A stretch of 64,000 bases of DNA from Zygnema circumcarinatum. Lineage: Eukaryota; Streptophyta; Zygnematophyceae; Zygnematales; Zygnemataceae. Positions 44,145 through 58,746 of this stretch are shown in pieces. Each line of letters starts with the position of its first letter. Position 1 is the first letter of the stretch. The DNA lies in the NCBI GenBank assembly GCA_037447605.1, contig CM074807.1, positions 2,362,327-2,426,326 of the forward strand, read 5' to 3'. The notes below the pieces were generated by a model. That model had not been told where the DNA came from, searched no databases, and saw nothing but the letters and a program-made list of their open reading frames with translations. A program made the translations under genes and the position numbers.

Positions 44145-44888
44145 GGCTCCGCCTGCAACTTCGCCCTGCCTTGCCCTGCCCTGCCCTGCCGTCAAAAACC
44201 AAGCAGAGTGTTTTTTTCCTAGTATATATATTGTTGTACCGTATCGACCAATACAGTACGCACAATATCAATAATACCGTACCGTTCGTAACCGTACGAC
44301 ACCGTACGGTGCCACTCGTCTGTACAACATCCATACGGATGCCTCAACCTAAGCCCGCATGTGCCGCTCGTACGAAAATCGGAACCACGAAAAGAAAAAT
44401 TCTGCCCAAGTATTGAAAAACCAACGGTGGAGATGCCGTTTCGGCACCAACCTAATTTTTTTTTTTTCGACTCCCACCGACGGTCAGGATGTTGCCAGCA
44501 CACCAGCCTCCATTAGCGTGTGGCTGAACGCGTCCCGTAATACTGCGAACGGGACTGGCGACAGGGAGCGGCGGTGACGTCGCTTCGGTTGGCTTGGCGT
44601 GCCGTCTGTTGATCGAGGGCGGCCTCTCTCGGGGGAGACTGACTAGGGCAGACCCGGAAGCTGCTGCAGGCGGCAAGCTGCAAGCTGCAAGCAGCAAGCA
44701 GCATCGGTTCCAGGTTGACCTCGGGCATGCGCCCTGCAGAAACTCGCTTTAAGAGAGCTTAGGAGGAGGAGGGGGAGTTCTATGCTTAGGCGCTGGGAGC
44801 GAAGTATTCGTACGACTCGGGACTTTCTGGAATAGGTTAGGAAGAGCAAATTGGCGAGAAAGAGTGGGGCAGGGTCGAAGGGGTGACC
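44145..44888. promoter_or_regulatory. Bidirectional promoter region with GTAC-core cluster
   Basis: A 744-bp interval between divergent PAS2 and VPS4. From 44237 to about 44383 there are repeated ACCGTAC, CGTACGG and GTACAAC words, including ACCGTACGGT at 44309-44318. A CAAGCTG/CAAGCAG repeat lies at 44674-44702. The regulatory role is inferred from the position between two start codons. Confidence 0.45.
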
Positions 44889-49019
<4,131 letters not shown>

Positions 49020-50513
49020 GTAGCCTGCCAAGGAGGGGAAGATGTACACAGGAGTACGACTTGGTCCTACCACAATTACTCCTTTCTCGAACCTGCTTGG
49101 AATTGTTCCTCAGTATGTATATTCGGCTTCCATCTGCTCTCATTATATGCCAAGATTACGCCCTTGCCCTGTCCCGTGGCTGAGCTGGAGGGGTGGGCCC
49201 TCCCTCACTGACCGATGTTGGGAAAATCTCGTCGACACAGATTATGGTCTCTACCAGGGCTCCCCTCTGGGAGGCGGGCTGCTGTAAGGTTTGCGAGTGC
49301 CTCTTGTAGAATACGGGCCTATGGTCTTGAAACGGATGGCAATCGCACAAGGATTGGGGTACTGAAGTTTGAATAGAACGTCACCTAAGGGTTTTTATGT
49401 TCCTTATCCCACTATGTTTTTACTTGAAACAATATGCTATCTTTACTTAATTGACCAGGGCCAGGTAGAGAGGGAAAGGGGGTTCTAAGGATTGGCATGT
49501 GACTCCAGGAATGTTGCTGAGTGCTCCTTGGAATATTCGCTTCGCGCTTCATTGTCTGTCTCCTTAACATTGCTATGCCAGAAAATTGCATGCTTTTCGT
49601 TACTTGCTCGTTACAGGCCTATTGCCATGGGTATGATCGCAGCTCGCAAATTATAAGCCAGCAGGTACACGTCTGGTTTGCAGCCAAGTGCTAGTCCGTT
49701 GCACTCAGTTTTGAGTCCTCTATCGTCGAGTAATAGCCGAGCTCCCACAGTTACCCAGGGGTCTTCTCTGAACCCCTCCCATTCCTTCCCCACACCCGAC
49801 CCAACAGCCGTGAGGGGCCTATCGAATCGTACCATATCGTATCGCCTTAGCTCGATCAGATATCGCGTGAAAGTAAACGCGGCCGTCTCGTCTAAAGACC
49901 CTCCGGTCCCATGCGACCCTAAAAGTAATAACTTTTAAAATCGGAAATGTCCGCAATCCGTGTCCTGTCGCGGCCCCCGACCCCCGTCCGCTGCCCCGCA
50001 AGCCCCCCCGAAACGGCCGCCGCGGATCACGGAACATAGAACGGCCCCGAGACCCCACAGCAAACGACCCGTTCCATGCCCGGCGGGCGCCACGTCACGT
50101 GGCGGAGCCTCCTGGACGGCACACGTGGCGGGTCGCGTCGCGGCGCGTTCCGCAATTTCCGGGCACCCCTCCGAGCGGCCCGTCCTGCCCTGCCGCCCTC
50201 CCGAGGCGACACGTGGCACCGCCTGCGGAGGACCCGGAACCCCATTGGCTTCTGGCCCCTCTCCCGCCCTCCCTACCCCTCCCTCCCTCCCTCCCTCCCT
50301 CGCGCCCTCTCCTCCTCCCTCTCTCCCTCTCTCCCTCTCTCCCTCTCTCCCTCTCTCCCTCTGCGTCGGCCTCGGCCTCTACCCGTCACTGTGGGGCGCC
50401 CGGAAGGCTCTCTCTCTGTTCTCGCGAAAGGCCCTCCACGATAGTCTCCGGGGCCCCTCTTCTATCTCTCCCGGCCTCCTGCCCCCGCCGATGAGAGCGG
50501 CAGCTCACAGCCC
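49020..50513. promoter_or_regulatory. Intergenic region and probable LBD promoter
   Basis: 49020-49940 shows nothing recognisable. From 49960 the sequence becomes GC-rich and has three CACGTG-type sites (about 50095, 50122 and 50211). A pyrimidine CCCT/CTCTCC tract at 50275-50362 then leads to the LBD start codon at 50514. Promoter role inferred. Confidence 0.4.
50275..50362. repeat. CCCT / CTCTCC pyrimidine microsatellite
   Basis: An almost pure C/T strand of short repeats 150-240 bp upstream of the LBD start codon, probably in the promoter or 5' UTR. Confidence 0.9.
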
Positions 50514-52569
50514 ATGTCGGGGCCGCCTGCAGTATCTCCCTGCGGAGCCTGCAAGTTCCTCCGCCGCAAGTGCACGCGCACCTGCATCTTCGCGCCGCAT
50601 TTCCCGCCGGACCAGGGCCAGCGCTTCGCGAACGTGCACAGGATATTTGGAGCGAGCAACGTCGCCAAGCTGCTGCAGGAGCTGCCGCCTCCAAACAGAG
50701 AGGACGCGGTGAACAGCCTCTCGTATGAAGCAGACGCGCGTGTCAACGATCCAATCTATGGCTGCGTGGGAGCACTCTTCTCCCTGCAACAGCAGGTAAT
50801 GCAGGGGCTGTACTGCAAGTGCAAATTGTCTCAGTTTAAGGATTACGGGCGAACAGAACGAAAGGGTAGCGTTGTAGCGGCAGCCTCGTTATTGGCAGTT
50901 GCCTCTTGGCCGCATATTCTAAAGAATCCGAATTGCAGTAAGGTGTAGCACTGTGGATCATTCCTTCCATTAGTTTCCTGACGTCCACCGGTCACTTCTT
51001 GTAATCAGCATGTATTGACATTCCATGTAGTGAAGGCCAACATTGCCGTTTCCTTCCTTCCTACTTCGTTGCTAGCAACGCAAAGGCCAGTTTACTTTGC
51101 ATATTTGATTCTGCATCGGCTTAGGTCTAATTCTTAGCCAATGGTAGTACCTGAATATTGTTTGAGAAGTGGTGTCATCACGCCAGTCCTTTCATATCAC
51201 GGCTAGCCAGACTATGCTTCACTTTCGAGAAGCGAACATTCATAGAAGTGCCAAAGAATCAATTGGAAAGCTGTCAAATAGGCATTCACGATTATTCAAC
51301 CTTTTCAGCAAATGACCTACATCCTCTGCAATGTGACACATGGAAGAATGATTTGCAACAAACTTCTTTCTGCCGCTGTTTTTCGCACTTTCTGGTGCTT
51401 CCATTTCTTTTTGTACTGCCTGAAGTGACGATCACAATCCTGCAGCCGCGCTTATTACGGGCTTCTGAATTTTTTTCCCGCAGGTGGCTCGCCTGCAGAC
51501 AGAGCTCGCGATGGCGCAGGCGGAGCTTGCACGTGTACATGCGGCACAAGCGCAGTCACAGGCCGCTCTGCCGCTTGGAGGTAGTGCAGAGCCGGGAAGT
51601 TATGACACTGCTGCAGTCTCGCAGCTTCCCCTCGGAGGTGAGACTGCTCGAGGAAAGTCATTCACAGTGTGTGGAATAGGGAGAACGTGTGGATGGCTTG
51701 CTGAAGCGTAAGCTGAAACCATACTCTCAAATGCATAATAACCGATGCTTAAGGAAGCAGTGAAGTTTCCTGGCAGGCCTATTTTACAGTTACTGGCAAG
51801 TAGCTGCCTGTTTCTCCTCTGTGGTCGTCGAAATGGTCAGTTCTTCCAGAAGTCTTTACCATAGTCTCACAGCATTCCCGGACTGCTCCAACCAAGCTTT
51901 CCCTACTTTATAGGATTCCCACTTCCATTCTACCCCTCTTATGTCAAGCCTCTTTGAACCCTTTGTATGAGGTAAATTGTTTTTTGAAGGGCTTTCAACC
52001 AGTCTTTCGGGACACCAACAGGACTGCCCCTGGCCACTACTGCACGTTTTAGAACGAGCAGCAAGCGTGCTCTAGTTGGCTCCTCATGCTATGTTGTGGC
52101 TGTCACTCCTGGTCGCTCAGGGTTTTCATTTACAATTTACGTTTAAAGGGGCTTCTTGAACATTCAAGTCCTCCCTACATCAGCTTGCTGCACTCTGTGC
52201 ATACTCAAGGTCCTCAGATAACAATGGCGTGACGGGAACCTGTCATGTCTTCAGACGGCTGTTCTTGTGTACTCTCGCCTCTCAAAGATATCTGCAAGCC
52301 GGGTTACCGTTGCCTTTGGATTTGCTGTTTTCTAGTGACTGGGGATACATATCTTCCAGGATACACATCTGAGCACCTCTTCTTTTGGGACCAGCCCAGG
52401 TGCTGCAGGGTTGACAGGACAATATTATGGAGGAGCCTATGCCTATGGGCAAACTGCTGTTACATCTGGAGGAGATGAATCTCCTGTAGCGAAGCCAGAA
52501 CTGGATGGAGAAGGAGAGAGGCAGACGGCGGTGACGCAAAGCCAATCAGCTCTCGATATGACCCAATAG
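50514..52569 (+). CDS. LBD: LOB-domain (LBD) transcription factor, class I-like
   Basis: Exons 50514-50795, 51484 to about 51637 (or to 51663), and 52360-52569. Exon 1 contains the zinc-finger-like CGACKFLRRKCTRTC (Cys10, 13, 20, 24; C-x2-C-x6-C-x3-C), the GAS block FGASNVAKLL (Gly46-Ser48) and DAVNSLSYEADAR with DPIYGCVGAL. Exon 2 supplies the coiled coil VARLQTELAMAQAELARV, which marks class I LBDs. The C-terminal exon is rich in Gly, Tyr, Gln and Glu and ends DMTQ, with no known domain. LBD proteins are plant-lineage DNA-binding regulators of organ boundaries and lateral organ development; the role in this organism is unknown. The intron after exon 1 follows QQQ, the family's conserved position. 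The exon 2/3 border is unsettled because the best GT donors give phase 1 and exon 3 needs phase 0. Confidence 0.9.
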
Positions 52570-53010
52570 CAGAATGGAAAGCAGGTCGATACAAAGATAG
52601 AATAGCTCAAATAGCTCGCTTCTGTGTGGATTAGGGTCTTAGCGTAGGAAGGGAGGCGTATTCTGCAGGGAGAGTTTTCCTCGTTCGCGTTCCGGAAAGT
52701 TTCGACACAAATTCAGGGGTACCGAGTTGGCCCTCCTTCGTTCGACACATGCAACGCTTTTGAAGCCATGTTTCTCAGCAGCTGTATGGGTGTTCTGAGC
52801 GAGGAAACTTCAAAAGCTGCTCCATTACGCCCGGGAGATGCACACTGCCAGCTGACTGACTAACTACAGTACAGATTAGCTGCTTCGCTGTGTCTTCGGA
52901 CCGAGGGTGGTGACTTGTACGCTGCGAACTTCTCCCTGCCGCTCGTGTTCGTTACGATTTCCGCAACCTTCAGCGTCGCCTTGCCCTGCGAGCAACAGCG
53001 CATTGGCCAT

Positions 53011-53095
53011 GGACAGGACAGGACAGGACAGGACAGGACAGGACAGGACAGGACAGGACAGGACAGGACAGGACAGGACAGGACAGGACAGGACA
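53011..53095. repeat. GGACA pentanucleotide array, 17 copies
   Basis: Perfect tandem GGACA units over 85 bp, followed by GGGCAGGAC. Five is not a multiple of three and no frame contains a stop, so open frames across it are artefacts. Confidence 0.97.
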
Positions 53096-53707
53096 GGGCA
53101 GGACGTCGCCCTTTGTACTCTGCCAATATTACGCCAGCATCAATGGAGAAATGTGCTCGGCTTACTTTCTCTGCAAAACGGTGCTCGCTGTACGATTTGG
53201 TTAAATAGCAGGTGTCCTTTTAGATTTTCATTTTCATTTCCTTATCATTTTTTCAAAATTGCCATAGCATGTCCATGCCATATGGATGGCCAATGTAGGA
53301 CCTGTTTTCCCAAGCTCTGTGTCACAAGGCTATACTACATGTTGAAGCTTCTACAATTGGTCATGTTGAGTCAACAATACTCGCATATATCAGCATCGCC
53401 TCTTTAGGCGAGTCCAGAGAGTAATATAGAGTATTGCTCAATGATCTATTTGTGAGTAAAGATTGGCTGAGGATCAAGTGACATTGTTCAGTTTACGGTT
53501 GAATAAACATGCGCCGTGAGCAGGCCGCGCCTCTCCAATCCATCCACCCCCCTGCCATCCATCGTCCGCGGGACCGCACTGCCTGCCTCGGCTTGCGCCA
53601 CACACGTTCACACCACAAAACTCCGTGGTTCGTGGGAGCCTGGTCAACCAGTCCAACCTTTTGGTCAACGGCTACGCCTGCCGTAGCTGGCTAAAACCGG
53701 TCAACTC

Positions 53708-54036
53708 GGATGCCGTACAGCATCAAGCGGACCGTCCACCCCTGCAGGGTGCACCGGTGCAGTCGTGGCCGTACAGTACCGCAATATCGTTCGTACAGTG
53801 CAACGTGGCAGGCAGGCAGGCAGGCAGGCCAGGTCCGCCCGCCGCAAGCCGCAGACGATCTCCGCCGCCGGACGTGCGGGAGGCCGCGAGTGGGTCCACC
53901 GCGCGTGACGTCACTGTGTCGGGTGCCGACAAACGCCGTGCAGCCTCGCCGGTCCTGCCACGTCGAGATCGATTTGGCGCGGTCCGCATTGCCGTTAGCC
54001 GTTTGGCCGTACAATCGTACATCCCTCACCGTACGG
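53708..54036. promoter_or_regulatory. GTAC-core cluster without an evident gene
   Basis: CCGTACAG, GTACAGTACC, CGTACAG and CCGTACGG words recur here, as they do upstream of assigned genes, but no coding region begins nearby on either strand. It may mark an unrecognised or non-coding transcript. Confidence 0.25.
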
Positions 54037-54747
54037 CCGACCGCGGGGTTTGACTTCATGTGCGGTGTAGCACGAGATAAGTGGGGTTAAAAGGAGATTG
54101 CTGAGCTAGTCGCAGATGCTGTACGGCCACCCGAGCGTCCGTGCTGAAACTGACGTAGGGTTGGGGTGGTGCTGTGGGTCTGCTTGCAGCATAGAGCCAG
54201 GATCCGGGGGATTCAGAGGTACGCGCAGCGGAAGACGTAGGGATTCTGAAGACGTTCCCACCGGCGGCTGGACTTGATGCGCAAAGAGCCCTTCCTTGGG
54301 GACCCTCCTCCCGTCCTCTCCTCGGCTAGCCTCTTAGCTAGGCTCCTAGTGATCAGTGGTCATTGAGAGTAATGCAAGGCAGGATAGAGCAAGATAGGGG
54401 CTTGGCATAGTGACAGCAGAGGGAAAACAGGACACAACTCAGATAAAGGTGGTATTTTGGAAACTCACCCCAGCCAGCGGTTGGCTGGGGAATGTCATTA
54501 CAATGAAATTGTCTTCTCACTGAAATCTTTGTCTAACTCGGCTCAATGGGACGTCTTAATGCTACCAATAGTATTTTCTCCCCATGGGATGTCCCCCTAC
54601 CCCAACATCTGCCCTATGAAGAGGAAAGAAAAAGAAGAAAGAAGAACAAGACAACAAACCACACAGCAAATACAAATACTAAGCCCAGCACTAAAAGACA
54701 AAAAAGCATCACTGACATCCCATCTACTTAACACTTACAATATATAT

Positions 54748-55030
54748 TGAGTCTTAGCAGGTGATAGTCTCTGATTGGCCAACTGCCCCCTGAGAGGCCT
54801 GACTGACTACGTGGAGCCTTTGAGAGGCTGAAGCCAGAAACATCTGCGACATCTGCGCCCTTCCAGTGTCGCGGGAAGCCTGCAGGTGCTGCCTGCCTGG
54901 CTGACAAATGGCGTCGCCGCTCGCATTTCCGCCGCATTCTGGACCAGGCCGTCGCTAACATGCGAACATGAACATGTCAAGTACAACTGAACGGGCGCGG
55001 ATCCGTCGAACGCAGCTCCGTTACGCTACA
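54748..55030 (-). repeat. LTR, left copy (3' LTR of the minus-strand element)
   Basis: On the minus strand it starts TGTAGCGTAACGG and could end at the CA at 54748-54749. It shares ACTACGTGGAGCCTT and the block ending TTACGCTACA with the right copy; the middle is strongly diverged. Confidence 0.55.
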
Positions 55031-55745
55031 TCTGTAGCACGTGCCGGGGGGGGGAACAAGCGCACGCCCCTGCGGGCGCAATGAAGAAGAGACAAAGGGC
55101 ATGGAAGGAGCCAATGATGACCTGGACGGGGGGCCGCGTGAGGCGAGTCGGCGGCCGGTTGGAGAAGCTTCCGCGTACATTCGGCAATGGGGAGTATCGG
55201 GAGGACCGTATCGGAAGAGACGGCCGGCTGGCGAAATGTGGGCGAAGGGGCAAAGAGTGCGAGAAGCTGACGGCGCGAATCAAAACTGACCAATGAGGAG
55301 TCGCCAGGAGTGGGGGACGCAGGAGGCTGCGCTTTGGCCGGTGGGGCCTGGCCAGCCATTGCGGGGAGGGCGCTGACGTGCGACGAATGTTGATCCACAG
55401 CGCTACCGCCAGCCCGCGTCATCACAGAGTCAGGGCCTCCGAAATGATGGCCCAACCCGGGATCTCCACTGGCTCACACAGATGAAGGGGCCCCACCACG
55501 AAAAGCCCGTTGATTGGGTTTGGCCAGATTCCCTGAGCCAAATGAGCTGACTGCTGCGTGACCTGACTGGGCGGGAGAGCGTGCGGCCGCCGCCCGGAAG
55601 TCGGTGAGTTGTCGCCCGTGCGCTCGCTCGAGGTGTGGGAGGCCATGGGAGCTCAGGGCTCCGAGCGGAGGGCCAGGGAGCTCAGCTGGGACGGGCCCGA
55701 TCGGGAGGCGCGTCATCGCAGAGGAGGGGCTCAGCGGAGAGCAGG

Positions 55746-56554
55746 TCAAGGGGATGCGGGGTTATTGGCCACATAGAGGAGCTCGCAGGGAGAGAAGCCC
55801 GTGGCAGGAGGTGACGGAGGTGTTACACGAAGACCAGGAGGACCATCGTCAGCCCGCCCGCAGCCGCAGCCGCGGGACGGGCGCGCATCCCCCGACCGCC
55901 CGATGGTGCGCCCAAGCCCATTCTGCCAGGGGAGTAGGGGTACAGGTGCGTGATGATGCGAAAGTCCTGCACTGAGCCGGGGAAGGCCCCCTTGATTCGG
56001 TGCCACGCCAGAGCGGACAGAGCAGGGAGAGTGCGTGACCATGGCCGTCAGGAGGCCGGGACAAGCAATCCCAAATGTTAGAGCCTGGAGCTGTGAACCT
56101 CACCCACCTTGGTGCATCTGTCCACCAGAAGACCCGAATGTAGCCAGAGGGCTGCTGAGCCTATAGAAAAAGTGTCGATGTTCCAGTCTTCGGCGACACC
56201 GCGCATCGGCACCCCCACCCATCCCAGGGGTCGGGCGGTCCGGGGCAGAAGAGCGCTGCCGCCGCGCTGGAGCCGGGTGGCATGTTTCAATGTGCCTGTC
56301 ACCGTGCCACCTGCAGGCCGGGCCACAGGGAGCGCCTCCTGCACAGGGCTGCCATCTGTCCAGCTGGCAAGCCTGCAGGTCGAGCAATCGTGGGCGACGC
56401 CAGAATTTCCACACGCCTTGTGAGGCAATGGAACAGGAAGGCCGGAGGGGAGGTAAAGAATCTGTCCGTCATCATCGACAGAGAATTTCCGAGCGCGGCG
56501 GAGCAGCCGAGCCCTCTCGGTGTCCGTGACAAAAGGGGGCAGCGTGCGAGTCAT
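55746..56554 (-). pseudogene. Integrase remnants of the Ty3/gypsy element
   Basis: From 56554 downward the translation includes DGQILYLPSG and VAHDCSTCRLASW, a zinc-finger half like the CxxC of the integrase HHCC domain. DWNIDTFSIG and LLVDRCTKVGEVHSS resemble the start of the integrase core. In another frame near 55770-55800, ATGFSPCELLYV resembles the conserved TGxSPFELLYG end motif. Frames change between the pieces, so it is not functional. Confidence 0.6.
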
Positions 56555-57539
56555 GACGTAGCGCAGAGGGAGGAGTCAGAGATGATGTCATTGGTGCTGG
56601 AAATGGGAGGAAGAAAAGGATTTCACTCATCGTCGCCCATGGGAGTTTGACGGGGTCGCATGGGGGTGCCGTGGCTAAGTCAGGGTCTTGCGAGTTTGAT
56701 GGAGGTGGCGGTCGTGGCTGGAATATTGATAATTCCATTTGCGAATATGACCTCATGTAAGTCTTGCTCTGCAATAAAGATCTCAATGGGAAGATGCTCA
56801 GGGTTCAGGAGGGTGGGTGGAGGGATGGGTTCAGGAACGGCCGGATCGTGGCAGAGGAGGGGAGCCGAGGGATTGCGACTGAGGCCATCAGCATTGCCGT
56901 GACTACGGCCGGGACGGTGAGTGACTTTGAGTACATTGTACCCTCCACTTCATCACCATTTGCTAACTTAAGGGACGAGGCAGCCATACAATGCGCATCG
57001 ATAGGGGCATGTGGTCAGCCCGCACCACAACGGCCGGAGGCCGTGAGAGCTTGAAACTCTCAGGCTGACAGGACAGCCGCGCTTTCCTCAGGAGGGCTGC
57101 ACCGAGTCCGAACAGACCCGCCCGGTACAGGGAACCGGGTGTTCCCCATCTGAGAATGCCCTGGCTGCCACTGGCTAAGCCTGCCCCATCCAGCGAGCGT
57201 CATAATGTGGGGAGGGCGGGGCCGTTGAATGGCAGGCAGGAGCTCACAGGCACTCTTGAGCGCTTGGAGCTAAATCCGCGCTGTCGCGACTCCGAGCCAT
57301 CGCGCCCTCCAAACATGTAGGGGAACGTGCAATAAGGGCATAGCCCTTGATGAACCGGCCAGAGAGCAGCTGAGTCCCAAGCAAAGACCTTAAGCCGAGT
57401 GAGATTCTTTGAATGGGCATAAGGTCAATCGTTTCATTGTCGAAGCTATGGTTTCAGGCCATCTATACCGAGGGCGGTGCCCCAGTGAGTGATTCCTGAT
57501 GCTCCCACTTTGAGATTCCCTGGTGCAACCCTCAGGTCG

Positions 57540-57986
57540 CTAGGCCGATGAGCTGCCGGAGGACTGGTCAATGTGTTGAGGAGGGGTACCAGCCCGCTGC
57601 GAGGGAGGCATCATCCACGCAAGGTCCGACAGGCACTGAGGAGGCCGAACACCTGGCGGCCAGGCGCGTGAGTCTGACGCAACTCTGAGCTGACGAAGCA
57701 CCGCCCACGCAGCAAGCGCGTGCTGCGGAGCCCCGCCGACGGATCGGCCCGCTGGAGTGGACCTGCCAGAGGATTTCTGCATGTCAAGGGCCGAGAACCA
57801 CCGGTCATCAGGGGAGACGCCGTGGAGAATCAGGTCCACATCCGGTAATGTGTAGGGATCCCACTTCGTTATTGCATTCAGCTTTCGGTAGTCCCCACAG
57901 AAGCGGAGTGTGCCATCCGGCTTTGGGGGCAGAACGGCCGGGCTGGCCCACGGCCCTTCTCCAGGTTCCATCAATCCGGCAGCCAC
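57540..57986 (-). pseudogene. Reverse-transcriptase fragment of the Ty3/gypsy element
   Basis: The translation contains GPWASPAVLPPKPDGTLRFC, followed by GDYRKLNAITKWDPYTLPDV and RWFSALDMQ. These are the first two conserved blocks of gypsy reverse transcriptase. The frame then loses similarity, and the catalytic YxDD block is not seen. Confidence 0.8.
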
Positions 57987-58052
57987 GTTCTCGTCGATCT
58001 GTCGTTCGACATCGGCCTGCTGCGCGGCGGAAAAGCGGTAGGGAGTCAGGGT

Positions 58053-58062
58053 NNNNNNNNNN
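58053..58062. other. Assembly gap (ten Ns)
   Basis: A run of ten N inside the retrotransposon, directly followed by LTR sequence. The length is conventional and the true gap size is unknown. Confidence 1.
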
Positions 58063-58300
58063 CTGACTACGTGGAGCCTTCGGATAGGTCAACGAATGAT
58101 AATCGGCGGCATCTTGCGGCGCTTCCGAGTGCGCCTAGCTGGATGGTGTGCTGTCCCGTGGGCCGCCAACAAATGGCGCCGCCGTCTCGCATTTTCCGTC
58201 GGCAATTCCTGGATCAGGCCGGTCCGTGACACTGAACATGAACATGTCAAGTACAACTGAACGGGCGCGGATCCGTCGAACTCAGCTCCGTTACGCTACA
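58063..58300 (-). repeat. LTR, right copy (5' LTR of the minus-strand element), cut by the gap
   Basis: Begins CTGACTACGTGGAGCCTT directly after the gap and ends in the same TTACGCTACA as the left copy. The middle differs at many positions, which suggests great age or that it belongs to another family member. Confidence 0.55.
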
Positions 58301-58746
58301 GCGGGCGAGCGGGCGGACCCTGCGGCGGTCCTTGAGTGTCGGCCTTTGTCCGTACGACGGAATCTGAGAGGAAGGTTCCATGCGGGGCGGTTATGGCGAT
58401 GCCCGTCGGGGGTTCTATGTCAGACTGTGCGGCCGTCCTGCTTTACGATGACCAGTATCATGTGACCGCCGTTCCGTGGCGTTGGCGTCACGTGCACGGC
58501 TCAGTTACAGTTAGGGTTCGTCAATGCGGCTCGTATGAGTCTGATCGCCCAGATGGCCCCCATGGTGGAGATGAGGGGTGGCGCCTGCCTCGCTGGGCCT
58601 GCTCTCCGCCATCCCCCGTGGAGCATCACTTCTCATCTTCTGTGAATAACTTGAGTACATATTGTGTACAGAAAGGTGCACTCGGAGGACTATCTGTGGC
58701 AATTAAGTCAATTGCGTAGTCAAGAAGAAAAAAAAACTGGTTCGCG
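58301..58746 (+). promoter_or_regulatory. RPB1 upstream region
   Basis: A 446-bp gap between the LTR and the RPB1 start codon. It has a GTCCGTACGACGG site at 58348-58360 and becomes AT-rich over the last 130 bp. Promoter and 5' UTR role inferred. Confidence 0.4.

Larger units (their letters stand above)
52570..54747. other. Intergenic, with a pentanucleotide array and promoter-like stretch
   Basis: Includes the GGACA array (53011-53095). It also includes a GC-rich stretch at 53500-54060 with many GTAC-core words, a CAGG run at 53808-53829 and a GCTACG-cctgc-CGTAGC hairpin near 53671. From 54400 it becomes AT-richer. No supported gene. Confidence 0.45.
54748..58300 (-). mobile_element. Decayed Ty3/gypsy LTR retrotransposon, minus orientation, interrupted by an assembly gap
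   Basis: Two related flanks (54748-55030 and 58063-58300) end in the same roughly 66-bp block just before TTACGCTACA. Between them, reading on the minus strand, lie a reverse-transcriptase fragment (57986 to 57540), an integrase CxxC and core region (56554 to 56078), and an integrase C-terminal fragment (around 55800). The pol order RT then integrase is that of Ty3/gypsy. Stops and frame changes separate the pieces. The gag and 5' pol part, RNase H and the primer-binding site are not visible, and part may be hidden by ten Ns. No matching target-site duplication was found. Confidence 0.75.

Noticed and set aside
50027-50712. Frames of up to 250 codons before and over the start of the LBD gene
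   Set aside because: They are other phases of the GC-rich promoter, the CT tract and the LBD exon.
52860-53407. Frames across the GGACA array (Asp-Arg-Thr-Gly-Gln repeats and Ser-Cys-Pro-Val repeats)
   Set aside because: The array is open in all frames because it has no stops; the flanks show no coding character.
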